64,000 bases of DNA from the NCBI RefSeq assembly GCF_033763495.1, contig NZ_JANRKL010000193.1, positions 12,872-76,871 of the forward strand. The letters are read 5' to 3'. Below the pieces are notes generated by a model that saw nothing but the letters and a program-made list of their open reading frames with translations, was not told the origin of the DNA and did not search any database. Below, one piece after another: positions 48,614-57,671 of this stretch. Every line of letters starts with the position of its first letter. Position 1 is the first letter of the stretch. A program made the translations under genes and the position numbers. Origin of the DNA: Haliscomenobacter sp033763495 (lineage in GTDB: Bacteria; Bacteroidota; Bacteroidia; Chitinophagales; Saprospiraceae).

Positions 48614-49225
48614 ATGAAATATTTCTTCACCCTGCTGCTGTGTTGGTTGGCTTTCACGCTGAGTTTTGCTCAGGAAAGCAACAAAGGAAAAGTGACCATC
48701 AAAGGCCAGACTTATGACTACATCATTGACGATGCCGGCGACACCTTAATTATGGCAGGTTTGGGGGAAGTTTCCATCACTTCTTTGCGTTCGTTTGAAT
48801 CCGAAGAGGATTACAAAAAATACCGCAAATACCGCCGTTATGCTTACTCCGTCTATCCTTACGCAGTGGAAGCCGTGCGCATTTTTCGGGAAGTGGAAGC
48901 AGTAACCAACGACATCAAAAAAGGCCAAAAACGCAAATACATCAAAACGCTACAGGAAGACCTGGAGGAAAAATTTGAACAGCCCCTCAAAAAACTCACC
49001 CGCACTCAGGGGATGCTCCTCATCAAAATGATCGAACGTGAGTTGGATACGCCAATGTATGACTTAGTAAAAGGCTTGCGCGGCGGATGGACAGCGACTT
49101 ATTGGAGTGTATTGGGAGGATTTTATGGCCACCACCTCAAAGAGGGCTACCAACGGGGCAAAGATCCGATGCTGGATATCGTGTTGGATGATTTGAATCT
49201 GACGTATGGGCAAAAAAAACCGTAG
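48614..49225 (+). CDS. Secreted DUF4294 protein
   Basis: A 203-residue exported protein of the DUF4294 family, found almost only in Bacteroidota. Signal MKYFFTLLLCWLAFTLSFA, then DTLIMAGLGEVSIT, a long charged helical region (KYRKYRRYAYSVYPYAVEAVRIFREVE...KKGQKRKYIKTLQEDLEEKFEQPLKKLTR) and the conserved RTQGMLLIKMIERELD. Function unknown. Its TAG stop codon (49223-49225) is the first part of a GTAGGGGC palindrome whose other arm supplies the stop of convergent trmB. Confidence 0.92.
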   Translation: MKYFFTLLLCWLAFTLSFAQESNKGKVTIKGQTYDYIIDDAGDTLIMAGLGEVSITSLRSFESEEDYKKYRKYRRYAYSVYPYAVEAVRIFREVEAVTNDIKKGQKRKYIKTLQEDLEEKFEQPLKKLTRTQGMLLIKMIERELDTPMYDLVKGLRGGWTATYWSVLGGFYGHHLKEGYQRGKDPMLDIVLDDLNLTYGQKKP

Positions 49226-49266
49226 GGGCACCCCTCCGTGGTTGGCCCAATGTGATCGCCCCTACG
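49221..49266. repeat. GTAGGGGC palindrome holding two stop codons
   Basis: CGTAGGGGC (49221-49229) pairs with GCCCCTACG (49258-49266). The TAG of the DUF4294 gene (49223-49225) is in the left arm and that of trmB (49262-49264, minus strand) in the right arm, so the element fills the gap between convergent genes. Confidence 0.9.
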
Positions 49267-49954
49267 ACAACCGGAATTGCACATATTTTATCGTCTTCTT
49301 TTCCGCCAAATGCATCCGTTCATAATAGGTTTTGATTTCCAACTCGGGCAGCGGCAACTCCTTCGCATAAATATCATCATCGGTATACAACAGGGTCGCT
49401 TCCGGGTAGTCCCTGATCACCGTCAGGGTAAACTCATATAAGGTAGGGTCATCCGTTTTGAGGTGGACAATCCCGCCAGCGGGCATCATCTTGCGGTAAC
49501 GATCCAAAAAAGCAGGCGAAGTAAGCCGGCGATTGGTTTTGCTGTTGCGCAAAAAAGGGTCAGGAAAAGTGATCCAAATCTCATCCACCTCCCCTTCCGC
49601 AAAGAAATGCATAATTTGTTCGATGCGGGTACGCAGGAAGGCCACATTGGGTAATCCTTTTTGCAAGGCGGCAGTTGCTCCTTTCCAAATGCGGGCTCCT
49701 TTGATGTCCACCCCGATGAAATTTCGTTCGGGATACATTTCACCCAGGGCCACTGAATATTCTCCCCGACCACAAGCCAGTTCAAGGGTAAGTGGGGCAT
49801 CGTTTTTGAAATGACCAGCTTTCCACTGGCCTTTCAAATCCACAATTTGCCCATTTTCACCCGCTAATTGGGGATTTCCCGAATCGAAGTTTTCGTAAAC
49901 ATTCGGGAATGACAACAACTCTGCAAATTTCTGTAGCTTATTCCGCTTGCTCAT
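49262..49954 (-). CDS. trmB: tRNA (guanine-N7-)-methyltransferase
   Basis: A 230-residue SAM-dependent enzyme that methylates G46 of tRNA. Seen: LTLELACGRGEYSVALGEMYPERNFIGVDIKGARIW with the SAM-binding GRGE motif, DEIWITFPDPFLRNSKTNRRLT (the family's ..FPDPF.. signature) and RKMMPAGGIVHLKTDD. The ATG at 49954 is used; a longer frame to 50014 overlaps the divergent gene and is less likely. Very confident. Confidence 0.96.
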   Translation of the reverse strand: MSKRNKLQKFAELLSFPNVYENFDSGNPQLAGENGQIVDLKGQWKAGHFKNDAPLTLELACGRGEYSVALGEMYPERNFIGVDIKGARIWKGATAALQKGLPNVAFLRTRIEQIMHFFAEGEVDEIWITFPDPFLRNSKTNRRLTSPAFLDRYRKMMPAGGIVHLKTDDPTLYEFTLTVIRDYPEATLLYTDDDIYAKELPLPELEIKTYYERMHLAEKKTIKYVQFRLS

Positions 49955-50001
49955 AACGGGTATTGTCCTATTTTGGGGTGCAAAACTAAAAACATTAGTG
50001 C

Positions 50002-50598
50002 ATGAAAATCTCACATACCCTGATTTTTCTCCTCCTGGTTCTCGGTTTTGGGCAATTAAATGCCCAGAAATCCAAGATGAAAAAGATTTTTAACGGCAAA
50101 AACCTCGATGGTTGGGTGGTTCCAGCTCCAGAATCTTGCTGGACAGTATCCAAAGGAGTCTTGCTGGTCAAAAGTGAACCTACCAAAAAAGGTGCCATCC
50201 TGTGGACGGAAAAATCCTATCAAAATTTCGTCTTACAAGCCGAGTTCTTGATGGGTGAAGGCACGGTTGATTCCGGTTTTTTCCTGCGCTCCGAAAATGA
50301 CCAGATTCAGATTGGCATTTCTGGTTCACTTAAACGAGACATGACCGGCTCACCTTACATTCCTAAACTGCGTTACCCTGTGGAAGCTACCGGAGTCAAG
50401 GAATTGCTCAAGCCCAAAGAATGGAACTCACTTCAAATCAAGGTAATCGGCAACACCTACACCGCCTACCTCAATGGCAAACAAGTAATGACTTACACCT
50501 CAGAAGGGATGGCCGCTTCCGGCCCCATCGGCATCCAATTGCACCCTGGCAACGAAATGTCGATTAGCTATCGAAAGATTATGTTGGCAGAATTGTAA
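50002..50598 (+). CDS. Secreted DUF1080 (3-keto-disaccharide hydrolase-like) protein
   Basis: A 198-residue exported protein of the DUF1080 (concanavalin-like) family: signal ISHTLIFLLLVLGFGQLNAQ, then KKIFNGKNLDGWVVPAPESCWTVSKGVLLV, ILWTEKSYQNFVLQAEFLM and GTVDSGFFLRSEND, the common family layout. Some members cleave 3-keto-disaccharides made by Gfo/Idh-type enzymes; others only bind sugars. Divergent from trmB. Confidence 0.9.
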   Translation: MKISHTLIFLLLVLGFGQLNAQKSKMKKIFNGKNLDGWVVPAPESCWTVSKGVLLVKSEPTKKGAILWTEKSYQNFVLQAEFLMGEGTVDSGFFLRSENDQIQIGISGSLKRDMTGSPYIPKLRYPVEATGVKELLKPKEWNSLQIKVIGNTYTAYLNGKQVMTYTSEGMAASGPIGIQLHPGNEMSISYRKIMLAEL

Positions 50599-50718
50599 AA
50601 TTCCTGCCCACAGGCAGACAAATTTCATAAAAATTGCAGCCGAAATCCAACTACAATTGTTATTTTTAGATATCAGACTTTAGGCACCTTCTGTACATAA
50701 AGTCTAAAACCATCAGGT

Positions 50719-52137
50719 ATGAAATATTTGCTGCTCATTTTCGCCTTGTTGGCAACTCTAAAAATATCGGCCCAACAGGTTGTGGTATCTGAAGAATTGC
50801 CCTTGCGCAATGATGTATCCTATGATGTGATTGGAGAGCTAAAAGGCCGGGTGCTTTTGTTCCGCAACCGGATGGACAAGTTCGAAATCCAGGCTTTTGA
50901 CGAAAACATGCGCAGCAGTTGGAGCAAAGAAATTGAATTGGAAAAACGCCAGCCCTCCGTCATTGGGGTCAATAATCTGCGCGATAGCTTTACAGTTATT
51001 TACCACCATCGTGATAAGGGCAACACCATCGTCCGGGCTGATCACTTTGACCCTACGGCCAATAAAAAGCAGACTTTGTTGCTAAAAGATTATGGCTTCA
51101 CCTTTTTCACCCCCAATTTTCACTGGGAACGCAGCGAGGATCGCAGCAAGATTTTGATCTACCACATCGATAGAAACACCTTCAATGTCCTGGTGTTTGA
51201 CAATGCCTCTTTTAAGGTTATGTGGGAAAAAAGCTTCCAGATCGACGATTTTACCGAAGGTGTTGATGTGATGCACATGTTGGTAAGCAACGATGGAGAG
51301 ATGTACATGGTCATCGAAAAAGACAATGTGCTTAGTCGAAGGGAGAAACACCGCTTCGATCTATTTGTGGCGGATAGCAGCACCCCGATCCTGAATCAGA
51401 TTGCCCTGTTTATGCAGGATAAGGTGACTTACGATGTCAAATTCATCATCGACAACCTCAACAAACGCTTCTGTGCGGGTGGCCTCTACTTCGAACGCAA
51501 TATTGAACGCGCCGAAGGGTATTTCCACCTCAGTATACCCCGTAGCGATTTATTGACTCACCGCTTGCGCTTTCATCCCTTCGACGACAGTTTTGTTTCC
51601 GACCTGGAAGGCAAGGAAATCCGCCAAAATCGAGGATTGGTGGAAGTGGGCATCAATGAAATTGTTTTGCGCCAGGATGGCGGTATGCTCATCCTTGGGG
51701 AAGAAAACCGCAATTCAACCCGCTTTTCCACCAATGTACCACGTATGGGTTTCGACAACGTAAGCCGCAGTACCATCGATTACTACTACAATGACATTTT
51801 TGCCATTTCCGTACATCCCGATGGGGAAGAACATTGGAAGAAAGTGTTGTACAAAAAGCAATATTCGCAGGATGACGATGGGGCTTATTCTTCTTTTTTC
51901 CTGTTTAAAACCCCCACCAATGTGCGTTTGATTTTTAATGATGAAATCAAATTTGAAAATACAGTCAGTGAATACGTTGTGAAAGGAACTGGCGACAACG
52001 AGCGGCATAGTTTATTGAGCACCGAATTGCTTAAATTGCGCCTGCGTTTTCGGGACGCCATTCAAATCGCTGCTGATAAAATGGTGGTACCCAGTGAAAG
52101 GCGAGGCCAACTGCGGGTGGCAAAAATTAGTTTGTGA
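50719..52137 (+). CDS. Secreted protein of unknown function
   Basis: A 472-residue exported protein with signal MKYLLLIFALLATLKISAQ and mostly beta-strand sequence (e.g. HWERSEDRSKILIYHIDRNTFNVLVFDNASFKVMWEKSFQ), possibly a propeller. No motif recognised. It is the first of a run of co-directional genes ending at the dtd gene, but the gap to the next (72 bases) holds a promoter-like box. Confidence 0.85.
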   Translation: MKYLLLIFALLATLKISAQQVVVSEELPLRNDVSYDVIGELKGRVLLFRNRMDKFEIQAFDENMRSSWSKEIELEKRQPSVIGVNNLRDSFTVIYHHRDKGNTIVRADHFDPTANKKQTLLLKDYGFTFFTPNFHWERSEDRSKILIYHIDRNTFNVLVFDNASFKVMWEKSFQIDDFTEGVDVMHMLVSNDGEMYMVIEKDNVLSRREKHRFDLFVADSSTPILNQIALFMQDKVTYDVKFIIDNLNKRFCAGGLYFERNIERAEGYFHLSIPRSDLLTHRLRFHPFDDSFVSDLEGKEIRQNRGLVEVGINEIVLRQDGGMLILGEENRNSTRFSTNVPRMGFDNVSRSTIDYYYNDIFAISVHPDGEEHWKKVLYKKQYSQDDDGAYSSFFLFKTPTNVRLIFNDEIKFENTVSEYVVKGTGDNERHSLLSTELLKLRLRFRDAIQIAADKMVVPSERRGQLRVAKISL

Positions 52138-52186
52138 GAAAACTTAGTTCCACATTTGTTCGTTTTTTAGAGCATGGTTATTTTTT

Positions 52187-52194
52187 TACTTTTG
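52187..52194 (+). promoter_or_regulatory. -7 box TACTTTTG before the gene at 52210
   Basis: TACTTTTG fits the consensus and would start transcription about 10-20 bases before the ATG. Confidence 0.5.
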
Positions 52195-52209
52195 CCCTAA
52201 CAAATAAAA

Positions 52210-52683
52210 ATGGCATACAAAATGAAAAAAACTTTGTTGATAGCCAGTCTCGTGCTTGGTTTTGTGAGTATGATTGGTTCAAATGCACAAGCCCAGGATG
52301 CCAAAAGTCTCTGGACGACCCTGGCCAAAGTGACTTTTAAGAAGCAATACGACGAAATGTTGGGCTTCAAAGTGGATGTGCCAATTTTTAGCCCCGAAAT
52401 CAAGTCGCTGGAAGGAAAATCCGTCGAAATCAAAGGCTATATCATTCCAGTGGAAGGTTACCGGGGTCAAAAAGAGTTTGTCTTTTCCGCCTTCCCTTAC
52501 AACATGTGTTTCTTTTGTGGGGGTGCCGGGCCAGAAACGGTTATGGAAGTCATTTCCAAAGAACCCATCAAATACACTACGGAAGCCATCACCATCAAAG
52601 GTAAACTGGACTTGAACGCCAACGACATCAACCGCTTGATGTATGGGTTGAAGGATGCTGAGTTGGTAAAAAGTGCCAAGTAG
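52210..52683 (+). CDS. Secreted conserved protein with CxxC-like site (DUF3299-like)
   Basis: A 157-residue exported protein: start MAYKMKKTLLIASLVLGFVS with a signal cut after QAQ, then LWTTLAKVTFKKQYDEMLGFKVDVPIFSPEIKSLEGKSVEIKGYIIPVEGY and a CFFCGGAGPETVMEV site that resembles the cysteine motif of DUF3299 proteins, so it may bind a metal. The alternative start at 52222 gives 153 residues. Next gene starts 17 bases after its stop. Confidence 0.85.
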   Translation: MAYKMKKTLLIASLVLGFVSMIGSNAQAQDAKSLWTTLAKVTFKKQYDEMLGFKVDVPIFSPEIKSLEGKSVEIKGYIIPVEGYRGQKEFVFSAFPYNMCFFCGGAGPETVMEVISKEPIKYTTEAITIKGKLDLNANDINRLMYGLKDAELVKSAK

Positions 52684-52700
52684 CGGTAAATCAGTTCTAT

Positions 52701-53234
52701 ATGAAAAAGGGGTTCTTACTGTTCCTGGCTTTGTTGTTGGTACAATTGAGCCAGGGGCAGTCTGCCGTAGACTTTCCCAAAAACTGGCTGGGCCATTGGG
52801 AAGGTGAGCTAAGTTGGTATTCAGGGAATAGCAATTCGCCCAAAAAAGTGAAGATGCAACTCAATATTCAGCCAGCAGACACCCTCGGGCACTATACCTG
52901 GCAGCTGATCTACGGCGAACAATCCGAAGACAATCGCCCCTATATCCTCAAACCAGTCGATGCATCAAAAGGACATTGGGTGATTGATGAACGCAATGGT
53001 ATTGTTTTGGATCAATATTGGACGGGCCCAGTATTCAGTGGTGCATTCAGCGTACAAGGAAGCACCATCATCAACAACTACAAACTGGAAAAAGACCGCC
53101 TGATCGTAGAGTTTTTCAGCCTGCAAACCAAAGCTGTTCGGCAAAGCGGAAACGGTACCCAGGAATCACCCCTGGTTGACAGCTACGCCGTCCGCAGTTT
53201 CCAAAAAGCCATCCTGAAACGCAAAAAAAAATAA
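52701..53234 (+). CDS. Secreted protein of unknown function
   Basis: A 177-residue exported protein: MKKGFLLFLALLLVQLSQG signal, then KNWLGHWEGELSWYSGNSNSPKKVKMQLNIQPADTLGHYTWQLIYGEQ, a lipocalin-like or beta-barrel pattern, and a basic tail LKRKKK. Its last codon overlaps the start of dtd (TAATG), so the two are coupled. Family not recognised. Confidence 0.8.
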   Translation: MKKGFLLFLALLLVQLSQGQSAVDFPKNWLGHWEGELSWYSGNSNSPKKVKMQLNIQPADTLGHYTWQLIYGEQSEDNRPYILKPVDASKGHWVIDERNGIVLDQYWTGPVFSGAFSVQGSTIINNYKLEKDRLIVEFFSLQTKAVRQSGNGTQESPLVDSYAVRSFQKAILKRKKK

Positions 53235-53686
53235 TGCGCCTCGTCATTCAAAGAGTCAGCGAAGCCTCAGTCACCATTGAGGGAAAAATAAAGTCAGCCA
53301 TTGAAACCGGGCTTTTGATCCTCATAGGCATTGAAGATGCCGATACAGCCGAAGACATCGAGTGGTTGTGCAACAAAGTGGTCAACCTCAGGATTTTTCC
53401 AGATGAACATGGTGTGATGAACTGTTCCGTGTTGGAAGCCCGGGGAGGCCTGTTGGTGGTCAGCCAATTTACCTTACACGCCAGTACCAAAAAGGGCAAC
53501 CGTCCTTCGTATATCCGTGCCTCCAAACCCGATTTTGCCATCCCCATGTACGAGGCTTTTGTACAAAAACTCGAAGCACTTTCTGGTATCTCCGTGGGTA
53601 CCGGTGAATTTGGCGCCGATATGCAAGTACGCTTGCTCAACGACGGCCCCGTCACCATCCTCATCGACAGCAAAAACAAAGAATAA
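53234..53686 (+). CDS. dtd: D-aminoacyl-tRNA deacylase
   Basis: A 150-residue DTD enzyme that removes wrongly attached D-amino acids (and glycine) from tRNA. Seen: MRLVIQRVSEASVTIEGK start, the LLVVSQFTLHASTKKGNRPSY stretch with the SQFTL motif, and the C-terminal NDGPVTILIDS. It starts within the stop of the preceding gene. Very confident. Confidence 0.96.
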   Translation: MRLVIQRVSEASVTIEGKIKSAIETGLLILIGIEDADTAEDIEWLCNKVVNLRIFPDEHGVMNCSVLEARGGLLVVSQFTLHASTKKGNRPSYIRASKPDFAIPMYEAFVQKLEALSGISVGTGEFGADMQVRLLNDGPVTILIDSKNKE

Positions 53687-53694
53687 TGCAATCG

Positions 53695-53854
53695 GAGCAT
53701 GTTTAAAAATTTTTATTTTGTTGCAAATGGCCCAATTTAGGCTGAATTTCGCCGCGAAAATGCTCATTTAGCGCTGCTAAACTCCGCTTTTCTCGTCTTA
53801 TTCAGCCTAAATTTGCCTCATTTCCACCTAAAATAAAAAATTTTAAACATGCTC
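53695..53854. repeat. MITE-like inverted repeat ending on a start codon
   Basis: A 160-base element with imperfectly complementary arms of about 53 and 55 bases (53695-53747 and 53800-53854): GAGCATGTTTAAAA, a T-rich stretch, and TTTAGGCTGAAT match the reverse complement on the other side. Its right end CATGCTC supplies the ATG of the MazG-like gene (53849-53851). No target duplication is obvious. Confidence 0.8.
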
Positions 53855-54187
53855 TTAAGCGAAGCCCAAAAAACCGTAGATGAGTGGATCAATACCATCG
53901 GCATCCGCTATTATCAAGAATTGACCAATACCGCCATTTTGATGGAGGAGGTGGGCGAAGTAGCCCGCCTGATGGCCCGGATGTACGGCGAGCAGTCTTT
54001 TAAAAACCCTGCGGATGCCTTGACGGCCAAAGAAGATTTGGCCGATGAAATGGCGGATGTGTTGTTTGTGCTCATTTGTTTGGCCAATCAAACCGGAGTG
54101 GATTTGACTGAGGCGCTGCGGAAAAATTTGGAAAAAAAGACAAAGCGTGACGCGCAGCGGCACGCGGATAATGAAAAATTGCGGTAG
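53849..54187 (+). CDS. MazG-like nucleotide pyrophosphohydrolase
   Basis: A 112-residue MazG-type protein: EAQKTVDEWINTIGIRYYQELTNTAILMEEVGEVARLMARMYGEQ with the EExxE metal motif, then DLADEMADVLFVLICLANQTGV, and a basic tail. It should cleave (d)NTPs to monophosphates, clearing odd nucleotides. The first residues MLLSEAQKT fit homologues, so the ATG in the MITE end is the real start. Its TAG stop is part of a GTAGGGGC element. Confidence 0.93.
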   Translation: MLLSEAQKTVDEWINTIGIRYYQELTNTAILMEEVGEVARLMARMYGEQSFKNPADALTAKEDLADEMADVLFVLICLANQTGVDLTEALRKNLEKKTKRDAQRHADNEKLR

Positions 54188-54199
54188 GGGCACCTCTAC
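54184..54199. repeat. Short GTAGGGGC element between convergent genes
   Basis: GTAGGGGCACCTCTAC carries the TAG stop of the MazG-like gene (54185-54187) and the stop of kdsD (54196-54198, minus strand). It looks like a shortened copy of the larger GTAGGGGC palindromes. Confidence 0.75.
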
Positions 54200-55170
54200 A
54201 TGATGCCTTCGCGGATCAAATCATGTAAATGCACCACCCCCACATATCGCTGTGCTTCATCCACTACCAATAATTGTGAAATGCTGTGATTGCGCATAAT
54301 TTCCAGCGCATGTATGGCCATGGTATGTTCAGTTACCAATTTTGGCTGTGCGGTCATGATGTCTTTGGCCAATACATCGGTCCAGTTGTCCAAACGCTCC
54401 AACATCCGGCGTAGGTCGCCGTCAGTTACAATGCCCAATACTTTTTCCTGTTCATCTACCACAGCAGTGGCGCCCAACCTTTTAGAAGTAATTTCCAGAA
54501 TAGTTCGTTTCAGGTTGGTGTCAGGACTCACTTTGGGGCAAGCGTTATGTGGGTAAAGGTCGCTGACCCTCAGATAAAGCTGCTTGCCCAAGGAGCCTCC
54601 GGGATGAAACTGGGCAAAATCACGCGGGGAAAAGCCCCGCAAGGCACACAGGGAAGTAGCCAATGCATCACCCATCGCCATTTGGGCCGTAGTGCTAGCC
54701 GTTGGCGCCAGATTATTGGGGTCAGCTTCTTTATCAATCGGAGTATGTAAAATGTAGCGGGCTTGCTTGGCCAGATAGGATGCCTTATTGCTTACCATCC
54801 CAATGAGCATACTCCCCATGTTTTTAACCAGGGGTACCAATACTTTGATTTCCGGGGTTTCACCACTTTTGGACAAACAAATCACCACATCGTTCGTCTG
54901 CACCATGCCCAAATCCCCGTGGATGGCATCCGCGGCGTGCAAAAAAATAGCCGGGGTACCCGTAGAGTTTAGCGTTGCAACAATTTTCTGGGCAACAATG
55001 GCACTTTTCCCAATCCCGGTCAGGATCACCCGACCAGAAGAATTGTAAATGGCCTCCACTGTTGCAATAAAGCCCTCGTCCAAGCTATTTTTTAGGTCTT
55101 GAAGCGTTGTCACCTCAATATCTATTGTTTCCCGGGCAGTACTCAAAATAATGTTTTCAGCGGCCTTCAT
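54196..55170 (-). CDS. kdsD: D-arabinose-5-phosphate isomerase (KdsD/KpsF)
   Basis: A 324-residue enzyme: SIS domain (ILTGIGKSAIVAQKIVATLNSTGTPAIFLHAADAIHGDLGM ... ICLSKSGETPEI) with the catalytic region, then FSPRDFAQFHPGGSLGKQL and two CBS domains (about 205-260 and 270-324). It converts ribulose-5-phosphate to arabinose-5-phosphate, the first step to Kdo for lipopolysaccharide. Divergent from recQ, across a 299-base gap with no other recognised feature. Confidence 0.94.
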   Translation of the reverse strand: MKAAENIILSTARETIDIEVTTLQDLKNSLDEGFIATVEAIYNSSGRVILTGIGKSAIVAQKIVATLNSTGTPAIFLHAADAIHGDLGMVQTNDVVICLSKSGETPEIKVLVPLVKNMGSMLIGMVSNKASYLAKQARYILHTPIDKEADPNNLAPTASTTAQMAMGDALATSLCALRGFSPRDFAQFHPGGSLGKQLYLRVSDLYPHNACPKVSPDTNLKRTILEITSKRLGATAVVDEQEKVLGIVTDGDLRRMLERLDNWTDVLAKDIMTAQPKLVTEHTMAIHALEIMRNHSISQLLVVDEAQRYVGVVHLHDLIREGIM

Positions 55171-55469
55171 CCTGATGTTTCTCTACTTGTTGCTTTTTTC
55201 AAAGCTTTTAGATAATAGGTTAAAATTCAATTGTTTTTGTGAAATAATTGATTATCTTCGCATGCTTTTTTCGAGCCACCTTGTGGCATCGGGAAAAAAC
55301 CAGACAATTACACTAAAAAAACCAGTTAGGTATATGTTTTATCCTAATTTCTGGTTATATTTAGTTTTTAGAAATTCACAAAAACTACCGAAACGCATCC
55401 ACCACGGTATAACTGAACGGTGGCGCTGCGCAAAAGTACGCTAAAACAAAAGATCAAAGCACGAGAGCC

Positions 55470-57668
55470 ATGACAGTGACGCAAGAAACATTGCAAGAGG
55501 CTTTGCAGAAATACTTCGGCTTTGACGCGTTCAAAGGCAACCAGGAAGCAATCATCAATAACTTACTCAGCGGCGAAGATACTTTTGTGATCATGCCCAC
55601 TGGAGGAGGTAAATCATTGTGCTATCAATTGCCTGCCCTCATGGTTGAGGGAACCGCCATTGTCATTTCCCCACTCATCGCCCTGATGAAGAACCAGGTG
55701 GATTCAATTCGTGGTTATAGCCAAAGCGACGATGTAGCCCATTTTTTGAATTCCTCGCTGACTAAAGCTCAGATGAAGCTCGTAAAGCAAGCCATCAACG
55801 ATGGCAATACCAAATTGCTTTACATTGCTCCCGAAACCCTCACTAAAGACGAGAACATCGAATTCTTTCGCACGGTTAACGTCTCTTTTGTGGCAGTGGA
55901 TGAAGCCCACTGTATCTCGGAATGGGGGCACGATTTCCGTCCGGAATACCGCCGGATCCGCTCAATGCTGGACGGCATAGGGCAAGAGGTACCAATCATT
56001 GCCTTGACCGCCACAGCTACCCCCAAGGTACAGTCTGACATTCTAAAAAACCTGGGCCTGCGCAACGAGCATGCATTCATGTCTTCTTTTAACCGCGAAA
56101 ACCTCTATTACGAGGTGCGCCCTAAAGGAAAACCGGAACAGGCCATGCGCCAGATCATCCAGGTGATCAAGGGTATGCCCAACCAATCTGGTATCATCTA
56201 TGTACAAAGCCGCAAAGCCGCCGAAGACATTGCTAAGGTACTTCAGGTCAACGACATTAAAGCTGCACCCTATCACGCTGGACTGGATGCCAAAACCCGG
56301 ACCAAAACTCAGGACGATTTCCTGATGGAAGAAGTAGACGTCATTGTGGCTACGATTGCTTTTGGTATGGGCATCGACAAGCCAGATGTACGTTTTGTGA
56401 TCCACTTCGATATGCCCAAAAGCATCGAAAACTATTATCAGGAAACCGGGCGCGCCGGAAGAGACGGGCTGGAAGGACGTTGTATCGCCTTTTATGCCTA
56501 CAAGGATATGCTCAAGTTGGAGAAATTCCTGCGCGACAAGCCGGTAGCCGAGCGCGAAATGGGTTCCCAATTGATGCAGGAAGTAATGGCCTATGCGGAA
56601 ACTACCGCTTGCCGTCGTCAGTTTTTGTTGCATTATTTTGGAGAAGAGTACGATCGGAGCAATTGTGGCCTTTGTGACAACTGTCGGTACCCCAAAGAAA
56701 AGATCGAGGTCACCAAAGAAATGCAGGATGCACTTAAAGTTGTAGATGAACTAGACGAAAACTTTACCATCAAAACTTTGCTCGATTTTGTACAAGGCAC
56801 GGAAACCAAAGAAATCAAAGATTACAACTTTAACAAAAAACCTTCCTTTGGGGTAGGTAAAGGAAAGGATGTCAATTTTTGGGAGTCTGTTTACCGCCAT
56901 GCGCTGTTGCAGGATCTTCTGTACAAAGACATCGAAAGTTACGGTTTGCTCAAGCTGACCGATAAAGGACGGGACTTTTTGAAAAAGACCTACCCTATCC
57001 AAATTCCACTCAACCACGATTACGAAAAAGAGCAAATCGACATCAACGCCGAAGAAACAAGCCGCACCTCGGTACTGGACGAAACCTTGGTTGGATTGCT
57101 CAAAGACCTGCGGCGCAAAGAAGCCAAACGCCACAACGTACCCCCTTATGTAATTTTCCAGGACCCTTCCCTGGAAGATATGGCTACGCAATACCCCATC
57201 TCAATGGACGATATGGTCCATATTTCGGGGGTCAGTCGGGGCAAAGCGGTACGCTATGGCAAGGCCTTTGTTGAGTTGATCAAAAAGTACGTTGAAGAAA
57301 ATGAAATTGACCGGCCTACCGATTTTGTGGTCAAACAAGTGGCCAATAAATCAAAAATCAAGGTCAATATCATTCAAAGCATCGACCGAAAGGTTCCCCT
57401 GGAGGACATCGCTGAGTCCAACGACATCACTATGGATGAATTGTTGGAGGAACTCTACGCCATTGTGCTATCCGGCACTAAGGTCAACATCGATTACTAC
57501 CTGGACGATACCATGGATGAAGCCATCCGCGACGATATCTACGATTATTTCATGAGTACCGAAACCGACGATGCCAAAGTAGCCTATAAAGCCCTCAAAG
57601 ACGACGACATTACCATGGACGAAATCTTGATGGTAAGGGTGAAGTTTTTGTCGGAACTCGCCAATTAA
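55470..57668 (+). CDS. recQ: ATP-dependent DNA helicase RecQ
   Basis: A 732-residue RecQ helicase, used in recombination repair. Walker A is PTGGGKS (43-49), the DEAH box VDEAHCISEWGHDF is near 142-155, and GRAGRDG follows in domain 2. A zinc-binding cluster lies around 380-410 (ACRRQFLLHYFGEEYDRSNCGLCDNC), then the winged-helix RQC, an HRDC-like domain (PPYVIFQDPSLEDMA) and a C-terminal helix-turn-helix extension (about 610-732). The first ATG (55470) is used. Very confident. Confidence 0.97.
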   Translation: MTVTQETLQEALQKYFGFDAFKGNQEAIINNLLSGEDTFVIMPTGGGKSLCYQLPALMVEGTAIVISPLIALMKNQVDSIRGYSQSDDVAHFLNSSLTKAQMKLVKQAINDGNTKLLYIAPETLTKDENIEFFRTVNVSFVAVDEAHCISEWGHDFRPEYRRIRSMLDGIGQEVPIIALTATATPKVQSDILKNLGLRNEHAFMSSFNRENLYYEVRPKGKPEQAMRQIIQVIKGMPNQSGIIYVQSRKAAEDIAKVLQVNDIKAAPYHAGLDAKTRTKTQDDFLMEEVDVIVATIAFGMGIDKPDVRFVIHFDMPKSIENYYQETGRAGRDGLEGRCIAFYAYKDMLKLEKFLRDKPVAEREMGSQLMQEVMAYAETTACRRQFLLHYFGEEYDRSNCGLCDNCRYPKEKIEVTKEMQDALKVVDELDENFTIKTLLDFVQGTETKEIKDYNFNKKPSFGVGKGKDVNFWESVYRHALLQDLLYKDIESYGLLKLTDKGRDFLKKTYPIQIPLNHDYEKEQIDINAEETSRTSVLDETLVGLLKDLRRKEAKRHNVPPYVIFQDPSLEDMATQYPISMDDMVHISGVSRGKAVRYGKAFVELIKKYVEENEIDRPTDFVVKQVANKSKIKVNIIQSIDRKVPLEDIAESNDITMDELLEELYAIVLSGTKVNIDYYLDDTMDEAIRDDIYDYFMSTETDDAKVAYKALKDDDITMDEILMVRVKFLSELAN

Positions 57669-57671
57669 AAT

